A stretch of 64,000 nt of DNA, taken from Flavobacteriales bacterium UBA1937 (GTDB lineage Bacteria; Bacteroidota; Bacteroidia; Flavobacteriales; Weeksellaceae). The translations under genes and the position numbers were made by a program. A model generated the notes under the pieces. It did not search any database. It was not told where the DNA came from and saw only the letters and a list, made by a program, of their open reading frames with translations. Positions 58,815 through 64,000 of the stretch are shown piece after piece (the stretch's first letter is position 1; the number at the start of each line of letters is the position of its first letter). The stretch spans positions 1 to 64,000 of the forward strand of contig DDFD01000073.1 in assembly GCA_002337005.1 (NCBI GenBank). The letters are read 5' to 3'.

Positions 58815-59324
58815 TTAAAGCTCAGTTTCGTAGTACAATAATTCTTCTGGATCTCCTTCCATGAAGAATTTTTTTTGGAATTTTAAGCCCAGTTTTTCTA
58901 ACAATTTTCTAGAAGAATGATTGTATTCTACAGTAATTCCGCTTATTTTTTTCAAACCAAATTCATCTTTTGCCAATTGTTTCAGAAGAGAAGAAGCTTC
59001 ATAAGCATAGCCTTTTCCTTCATATTCTTCAAAAAAAGCAAAACCAATATCAGGCGTTTCTAGATGAGGACGAACGTATATGCCACAAAAGCCAATTTTA
59101 GAACCGTCGGATTTTAGGGTAACGGTAAAATTTCCAAAGCCCATTTTCTCGTAATGAGGCATCATTTTTTGTTTGATGTAGTTTTCTGCATCTTCTAGAG
59201 TTCTGATGTTTCGATCGCCAATATATTTGTAGTATTTTGGCGTGTTCATTATCTTAAAAATAAATTCTCCGTCTTCTGTATCTGTTGGTTTCAGAATCAG
59301 TCTTTCTGTTTCGTATGTTTTCAT
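58815..59324 (-). CDS. GNAT family acetyltransferase (RimJ-like)
   Basis: The 169-residue protein begins ETERLILKPTDTEDGEFI and contains IGFAFFEEYEGKGYAYEAS, where GKGYAY is the acetyl-CoA loop, and ITVEYNHSSRKLLEKLGL. It resembles the RimJ/RimL-type group that acetylates proteins or small molecules. The start follows the HNH gene by six bases, so the two may be co-transcribed. Confidence 0.85.
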   Translation of the reverse strand: MKTYETERLILKPTDTEDGEFIFKIMNTPKYYKYIGDRNIRTLEDAENYIKQKMMPHYEKMGFGNFTVTLKSDGSKIGFCGIYVRPHLETPDIGFAFFEEYEGKGYAYEASSLLKQLAKDEFGLKKISGITVEYNHSSRKLLEKLGLKFQKKFFMEGDPEELLYYETEL

Positions 59325-59330
59325 TGTTTT

Positions 59331-60104
59331 TTATTTTTTTAACATTTTTTGAAGTTCATCAATGGTAGGTTCTTTTCCATTGATTTTTCTATGTAACATT
59401 GCATGGCAATTAGGGCAGACAGGAATTAAATCTTCTTTAAAATCCACTTTGTATTCATTTTTTATTTGACTTAATGGAATCTTGTGATGAATATGAATAA
59501 ATCCTTTTCCTAATTCCCCATAAGTTTCGAAAAAATTCATTTCACAGACCATGCAATTTAAACCGTGATATTCTATACATTTTGCACGCGCAAGAGAGCT
59601 TCTTTCGTATTTATTAACAATAATTTGTTTTTTTAATCCTTCAAATTCTGTGAATTTGTCATCTATTAAATCTGGAAAAAAATCAATCTGATTATCATCT
59701 GTAAAAACTTTTTTCAAATATTCTGACAGTTGGTCTTTTACTTTTATTGGACCTTGTGGAGCTGCGTTTAGCCCATTATTTTTTAAAGATGAAAGATTTA
59801 ATTTTTCATTATTTATTTGTGATATCAGCTTTAATCTAAAAAAGGTTCCTCCAATAAAACGGTCGTATTCTTCAATTTTTTTCCAGTACTCTTTATCATC
59901 TCTTGTTTCAGAAAAAAGCAAATCTTTCTTTTCAACAATACATTTATATCTTATAGATGAAATAGGACTAGTACAATAAATGTAAATAATATCGTTTATT
60001 TCATATTTAGTTTTACCTTGTCTCCAATCAATGAAGCCAAAATGTTCAAAAGAAGAGCTATGATCGTACATTTCTCCATTTGCTGATATGATCCATTCTG
60101 CCAT
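59331..60104 (-). CDS. HNH endonuclease with N-terminal EVE/PUA-like domain
   Basis: The 257-residue protein has an HNH domain near the C-terminus: CMVCEMNFFETYGELG, HIHHKIPLSQI and LIPVCPNCHAMLHRK, with the two CxxC pairs and the catalytic His. The N-terminal 100 residues (WIISANGEMYDHSSSF, INDIIYIYCTSP) look like an EVE/PUA-type fold, which reads modified bases in some nucleases. If so, it would cut modified DNA, a type IV restriction-like defence. The N-terminal call is tentative. Confidence 0.75.
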   Translation of the reverse strand: MAEWIISANGEMYDHSSSFEHFGFIDWRQGKTKYEINDIIYIYCTSPISSIRYKCIVEKKDLLFSETRDDKEYWKKIEEYDRFIGGTFFRLKLISQINNEKLNLSSLKNNGLNAAPQGPIKVKDQLSEYLKKVFTDDNQIDFFPDLIDDKFTEFEGLKKQIIVNKYERSSLARAKCIEYHGLNCMVCEMNFFETYGELGKGFIHIHHKIPLSQIKNEYKVDFKEDLIPVCPNCHAMLHRKINGKEPTIDELQKMLKK

Positions 60105-60124
60105 TTTTTTAGATTTTTATAAAA

Positions 60125-60601
60125 TTAAATTCCTTTTTTTCCTGCGAGAATCATCTCTATCATTTTAATTTTTCGGTTTTCTCTGGTTTCTGGCTTTTTG
60201 GCATCAGTAATCCAGCGCATATATTCTTTTCGGTGGGTGTAGCTCATCTTTTGATACAATTCAAAAGCGGTATTATTTTGATTAAATATTTCTAAAACAT
60301 CTTCCGGAATTTCTACAATTCTTTCTTCCTGATCTTCCCAAAGTTTTACAGAAACCTTATCACCAAAATCTTTCCCAAGTTGTTTTCTTACTTCTTGTGT
60401 GAGACCAAGCATGTGAAAATTGCTTTTCATTTTGGCTAAACTACCTCTGTATTCTACTTTTCCGTCTAGCAAAACTTTTATTTTTACTTGACCTCTTTTT
60501 CCAAATAATTCTTCGGTAGAGAAAGGAAATCTAATAAAAGCTGCGTTTATTTCGCCGTGTTGTTCTATAATTCCTTCAAATGTAATGTAATTTTGGAGCA
60601 T
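60125..60601 (-). CDS. DUF1905/YdeI-like protein
   Basis: The 158-residue protein has an N-terminal DUF1905 beta domain (ITFEGIIEQHGEINAAFIRF, VKIKVLLDGKVEYRGSL) and a C-terminal helical YdeI part (YQKMSYTHRKEYMRWITDAKKPETRENRKIKMIEM). Function is not established. It precedes the HNH gene by 20 bases on the same strand. Confidence 0.82.
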   Translation of the reverse strand: MLQNYITFEGIIEQHGEINAAFIRFPFSTEELFGKRGQVKIKVLLDGKVEYRGSLAKMKSNFHMLGLTQEVRKQLGKDFGDKVSVKLWEDQEERIVEIPEDVLEIFNQNNTAFELYQKMSYTHRKEYMRWITDAKKPETRENRKIKMIEMILAGKKGI

Positions 60602-60730
60602 TTTTTATTAATTAAAATTTAAAAATAAAGAATTTTTTTGAACCATTAAGATATAATTAAGGAATTAAGAAAAATAAGATTTAAACGCTTAAAGATCAGG
60701 ATTTTTTAACAATAACGAGTCCTAAAAAAT

Positions 60731-60764
60731 ATAAACCTCGAAGAAATTTCTTCGAGGTTTATAT
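60731..60764 (-). terminator. Terminator of the S46 peptidase gene
   Basis: TATAAACCTCGAAGAAA and its complement make a perfect 17-bp palindrome with no spare loop bases, 17 bases after the stop. Confidence 0.75.
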
Positions 60765-60781
60765 TTAGAGTTTTTGGGATG

Positions 60782-62914
60782 TTATTTTCTGATGTCCATC
60801 TCTTTTAATAGATAACCAGCACCGTGGTATTTGTCCATTATCCAAAGTAAGAATCTTACATCAAGGTTAATGGTTTTTTGCCATTCTTTTTCGAAAACGA
60901 TGTCACCAGAAAGAGCTTCAGAATTTCCGTCAAAAGCAAGACCAATTAATTCACCTTTTCCGTTCATAATTGGTGAACCAGAGTTACCACCTGTGATGTC
61001 GTTATTACTCAAGAAGTTAACTGGCATATATCCTTTTTTGTCTTTATACGTTCCGAAATCTTTCTTTTTGTATAAATCTAATAATCTCTGTGGTAAATCA
61101 AATTCTGCATCGCCTTTTTTGTATTTAGCTACCATACCTGTCATATCTGTGTAGAAATTATCTTTTACACCGTAGTATTGTCTGTCTTTTCTGATTGGCA
61201 ATCTATCTACTTTACCTGTGGTAAGTCTCATTGTAGAATTAGCATCTGGATAGAAGAATTTATCTGGATTTGCTTTTCTAAGACCATCAAGATATAATCT
61301 GGTGTTTTTAGCAAATTGATCATCAGCTTTTACATATTTATCGCCAAACATCATGGCTTCAGAAACCATTACGCCAGAAAATCTGTAAAGCGGATCGTTT
61401 TCTAAAGCTTCTTTGCTAGGATTTTCTAAAAATTTAAGAACAGATTCTTTAGTCGCAAAAATAGAACCAGCAGTTTGATTTGCCAATTCAACAGGAACAG
61501 CATATTTAAGAACAGGCAATTGATAATCAAAAGGAACTTTTGATTTGTAAAGAGTAAGCATGGTTTGCAACATATCTTTTTCAACTTCCGGATGGAAACC
61601 ATCATAAGATGCTTCAATACCTGCAGTTAATTTAGCTTTCATAGCCGTTCTAGCAGCTGCGTCTTGCTCAACAAAAGATTTAAGTGAAGCCCCAATTCTG
61701 TAAGGAATTACAGAATATTTAGCATTTCTTTGGAACTGAGAAGCATAATTTCTTTCTAAGTTTCTATCAGCAATTTGTTTGTAATAAGCTTCAATTTCGG
61801 TAAGTACGTTTCCGTAAGTAGCTTTATTTTCTGGTTTATTTGCCCATTCTTGGAATTTTGCTTCTACTTTTTGTTTGTCTGCAATGGTTCCGTTTTTGTT
61901 AACAGATTCTATCGTTCCGGCTCTGTTTTTCCAATAATTAGCAACAGATGCGTATTGAGAAGCATAGTCTAATCTAGTACCAGTGTCTTTGTCCATATAC
62001 TTCTTCATTACATCCATAGCTGCTTTAGAAGCATCTACCCAACCTACATAATCTTTGGTAACCAATTGATTAATCCCAAATGAAGTTAAATATCTGTTGG
62101 TTCTACCAGGATATCCTACAATCATAGTAAAATCACCAGGTTGTACCCCTTTTACAGAAACGGGAAGGTAATATTTTGGTTTTAAAGGAACATTATTTAG
62201 AGAATATTCTGCGGGATTTCCGTTGGCATCAGCATAAATTCTGAAAACAGAGAAATCACCAGTGTGTCTTGGCCATTCCCAGTTGTCTGTATCGCCACCG
62301 TATTTACCGATAGATTCTGTGGGTGTTCCTACCAATCTTACATCTTTATAATCTTGATATACAAAGTAATAAAACTCATTTCCGTTAAAGAAATCTCTTA
62401 CCACTACCGTATATTTGCCATTTTCTGAATTTTCTTTTTGGATTGCTTTATACTCTGCTGCAATAATGGCATTTCTTTCATCGGCAGACATTATATTATT
62501 GAGTTTAGCATTTATTCTAGCGGTTACATCGTCCATTCTTACCAAAAATCTTACCGAAAGTCCTTTTGCAGGAAGTTCTTCTTTATTATTCATAGCGAAG
62601 AAACCGTCTTTCAAATAATTTTTTTCTGGTGTAGAAAGAGAAGCAATTGCATCATAACCACAGTGGTGATTGGTAAAAACCAAACCTTCTTTAGAAACTA
62701 CTTCAGCGGTACAACCACCACCAAACTGAACAATACCGTCTTTAAGGCTAGAATGGTTCACAGAATAAATTTCTTCTGGAGTAAGGTGCAGTCCTTGTTT
62801 TTGTAAATCTGTGCCGTTTAATCTTTTAACGAGCATCATAAGCCACATTCCTTCATCAGCTTTCATCTGAAGAAAACTTAGCATAAACGTAAGTAATAAA
62901 AATACTTTTTTCAT
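60782..62914 (-). CDS. S46 family dipeptidyl-peptidase (DPP7-like)
   Basis: The 710-residue protein has a signal peptide (to LQMKAD). The S46 catalytic residues are visible: His in TNHHCGYDA near residue 86, and Ser in GGNSGSP near 655. The specificity position after it, FDGN, has Gly as in DPP7 and not the Arg of DPP11, so it likely frees dipeptides with hydrophobic penultimate residues. It is periplasmic and feeds peptide use. A terminator follows. Confidence 0.93.
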   Translation of the reverse strand: MKKVFLLLTFMLSFLQMKADEGMWLMMLVKRLNGTDLQKQGLHLTPEEIYSVNHSSLKDGIVQFGGGCTAEVVSKEGLVFTNHHCGYDAIASLSTPEKNYLKDGFFAMNNKEELPAKGLSVRFLVRMDDVTARINAKLNNIMSADERNAIIAAEYKAIQKENSENGKYTVVVRDFFNGNEFYYFVYQDYKDVRLVGTPTESIGKYGGDTDNWEWPRHTGDFSVFRIYADANGNPAEYSLNNVPLKPKYYLPVSVKGVQPGDFTMIVGYPGRTNRYLTSFGINQLVTKDYVGWVDASKAAMDVMKKYMDKDTGTRLDYASQYASVANYWKNRAGTIESVNKNGTIADKQKVEAKFQEWANKPENKATYGNVLTEIEAYYKQIADRNLERNYASQFQRNAKYSVIPYRIGASLKSFVEQDAAARTAMKAKLTAGIEASYDGFHPEVEKDMLQTMLTLYKSKVPFDYQLPVLKYAVPVELANQTAGSIFATKESVLKFLENPSKEALENDPLYRFSGVMVSEAMMFGDKYVKADDQFAKNTRLYLDGLRKANPDKFFYPDANSTMRLTTGKVDRLPIRKDRQYYGVKDNFYTDMTGMVAKYKKGDAEFDLPQRLLDLYKKKDFGTYKDKKGYMPVNFLSNNDITGGNSGSPIMNGKGELIGLAFDGNSEALSGDIVFEKEWQKTINLDVRFLLWIMDKYHGAGYLLKEMDIRK

Positions 62915-63011
62915 TGAATTTAAAAATTATTGTTGCTGTAAATTTAAGAATTATATGTCGTTTCAGAAAATTGGTATAATTTTAGAAGTATCTGTTACAA
63001 AAATAAATATT

Positions 63012-63431
63012 ATGAAAGTAAAAGTATTATTGGTATCTCTTTTTTCAATCCTTTTTTTAGGGATAAGTTGTTCATCTCAAAGTCAATTACCTCATTACAA
63101 TAGAAAATGGATGTTGGTTGAATTTCAGGGGTTTACCAAAGAACAATTGGTGAAAAATAAAGCATACATAGACTTAACCAAAAAAGAAAACGGTGGCGCA
63201 AAAATGGGCTGCAACGGAATGTTTTTTTCTTATAAAATTAAAAATAATCACCAAATAGAGTTTTCGCAAATAGGTTCTACGATGATGTATTGTGACGGAA
63301 ATATGAAACTAGAACAAGATTTTGGAAAACTTCTTCCTACAATGAAACATTATGAAGTAAAAGGACATTTCTTAACCTTAAAAAATGATAACGGACAAAC
63401 GATGAAATTTGTAGCCGAAGATTGGGACTGA
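63012..63431 (+). CDS. META domain lipoprotein
   Basis: The 139-residue protein has a lipoprotein signal with the Cys in LFLGISCSS. A META domain follows: KWMLVEFQG, GCNGMFFSYKI (the conserved GCNxxxGxY-like pattern), TMMYCDGNMKLEQDF. It resembles HslJ-like proteins linked to novobiocin or heat response. I chose the ATG at 63012, where the signal peptide begins. Confidence 0.88.
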   Translation: MKVKVLLVSLFSILFLGISCSSQSQLPHYNRKWMLVEFQGFTKEQLVKNKAYIDLTKKENGGAKMGCNGMFFSYKIKNNHQIEFSQIGSTMMYCDGNMKLEQDFGKLLPTMKHYEVKGHFLTLKNDNGQTMKFVAEDWD

Positions 63432-63473
63432 TTTTTATGATTAATAAATGATAGATGATGATTGATTTTGTCT

Positions 63474-63481
63474 AAATTTGT
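63474..63481 (+). promoter_or_regulatory. -7 promoter box of the SemiSWEET gene
   Basis: TAAATTTG fits TAnnTTTG, 16 bases before the ATG at 63498; TTAAAATTTT follows it. Confidence 0.55.
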
Positions 63482-63497
63482 TAAAATTTTATCGTTT

Positions 63498-63761
63498 ATG
63501 AACTTCAATCCCGAAATTCTTGGTCTAATTGCAGGAACATTATCTTGTATTACATTCGTTCCTCAAATTTTTAAAACATGGAAATCAAAATCTGTAAAAG
63601 ACATTTCTGTAATGTCCTTTATGATAGTCGTGGTAAGTACTTTAATTTGGTTGGTTTATGGGATTATCAAGCAATTACCATCAGTGATATTGACCAACGT
63701 TGTTGTTTTTTTATCTGCGGTGATTATGCTTTTGCTGAAGTGGAAATATTCTGAAAAATAA
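63498..63761 (+). CDS. SemiSWEET family sugar transporter
   Basis: The 87-residue protein is one PQ-loop repeat with three helices: GLIAGTLSCITFVPQIFKTW (the PQ motif), KDISVMSFMIVVVSTLIWLVYGI, and SVILTNVVVFLSAVIMLLLKW. SemiSWEETs dimerise to move sugars across the inner membrane. I chose the ATG at 63498, after the -7 box. Confidence 0.9.
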   Translation: MNFNPEILGLIAGTLSCITFVPQIFKTWKSKSVKDISVMSFMIVVVSTLIWLVYGIIKQLPSVILTNVVVFLSAVIMLLLKWKYSEK

Positions 63762-63793
63762 TTAGTAAGAATAAGAGGGAAATAAATTTCACT

Positions 63794-63801
63794 AAATTTG
63801 C
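63794..63801 (+). promoter_or_regulatory. -7 promoter box of hflX
   Basis: TAAATTTG fits TAnnTTTG, 53 bases before the hflX ATG, with a small palindrome in the leader. Confidence 0.5.
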
Positions 63802-63830
63802 AAAAAAAAGTAGGAACTGTAATCAACAGA

Positions 63831-63851
63831 TTGCTTCGCTACGCTCGCAAT
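63831..63851. repeat. Small palindrome in the hflX leader
   Basis: ATTGC and GCAAT flank TTCGCTACGCTC. Such GC-rich runs are foreign to the AT-rich surroundings and are likely a REP-like unit. Confidence 0.45.
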
Positions 63852-63854
63852 GAC

Positions 63855-64000
63855 ATGCTCGAAAAAAAAGAACACTTATACGAAAAAGCCGTTTTGGTAG
63901 GCTTAATTACACAACATCAAGACGAAGAAAAGCTCATAGAATATCTAGATGAGTTAGAATTTCTTGCGTTTACAGCAGGTGCAACCGTAGAAAAACGTTT
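63855..64000 (+). CDS. hflX: HflX GTPase, N-terminal part (3' end outside window)
   Basis: The first 48 residues, MLEKKEHLYEKAVLVGLI then LIEYLDELEFLAFTAGATV, match the HflX N-terminal nucleotide-binding-like domain. HflX is a ribosome-splitting GTPase used under stress. The GTPase domain lies past the window edge, so the identity rests on the N-terminus only. Confidence 0.8.
   Translation, partial: MLEKKEHLYEKAVLVGLITQHQDEEKLIEYLDELEFLAFTAGATVEKR

Noticed and set aside
1..64000. tRNA, rRNA or tmRNA genes
   Set aside because: No T-loop signature with a cloverleaf, and no rRNA-like stretch was found by reading both strands.

Overview
This window is a low-GC chromosome segment from a Bacteroidota bacterium, most likely a flavobacterium of the Chryseobacterium/Weeksellaceae kind. 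The evidence is a type IX secretion lipoprotein (SprE/PorW), a T9SS-sorted repeat protein, a fused MurF-alanine racemase, GLPGLI and 2TM family proteins, an S46 dipeptidyl-peptidase, and promoters with the Bacteroidota -7 box TAnnTTTG. Most of it is core genome. No rRNA, tRNA or CRISPR array was seen. Genus is not assigned.

Layout. 0-8.3 kb (+): glycosyltransferases, sufE, a DUF2520 protein, a KdsC-like phosphatase, maf and sprE/porW. 8.3-18.3 kb (-): tsaB, an SDR, a cassette of small membrane proteins with a tetraether-synthase-like radical SAM protein and an Lgt-like protein, yraN, an LD-carboxypeptidase, a LysE exporter, rnr and rpiB. 18.3-18.9 kb: AT-rich gap with DnaA-box-like sites, a candidate oriC. 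18.9-20.5 kb: pgk and a small membrane protein. 20.6-29.3 kb (-): a methyltransferase, mnmG between two perfect parS sites, ybeY, a patatin/barrel protein, murF-alr and tdk. 29.4-37 kb (+): an acidic protein, a Mur ligase, membrane proteins, a REP-associated transposase between 110-bp repeats, rsmI, fabG and a nucleosidase-like protein. 37-44.3 kb: guaC, an outer-membrane protein, the T9SS repeat protein, mnmA and a hydrolase. 44.3-53 kb (-): a LytTR two-component system embedded in 2TM genes and its apparent targets. 53-64 kb: AraC regulator, GLPGLI protein, DUF885 peptidase, a DUF559 cassette with long inverted repeats, nth, bcp, an HNH nuclease, a DPP7-like peptidase, a META lipoprotein, SemiSWEET and the start of hflX.

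The strongest less-ordinary signals are four. (1) Four promoters at 48.6-52.9 kb share one geometry: two 10-bp ACC(G/A)TTC(G/A)GT-type sites 21 bp apart, the nearer site starting 33 bp from the outer end of the -7 box. They lie beside a LytTR regulator and look like its regulon. (2) A DUF559 nuclease-like gene sits alone inside a 566-bp unit with about 60-bp inverted repeats, and solo copies of that repeat are scattered nearby. (3) parS sites flank mnmG, next to a possible replication origin. (4) An operon joins an Lgt homologue lacking the key histidine, a Tes-like radical SAM enzyme and a tandem family of tiny membrane proteins sharing a C-terminal GxGxC motif, one of them broken by two compensating frameshifts.

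Start codons were moved from the longest open frame wherever an internal ATG, homology or a promoter argued for it. Functions rest on recognised motifs only; no database search was possible.
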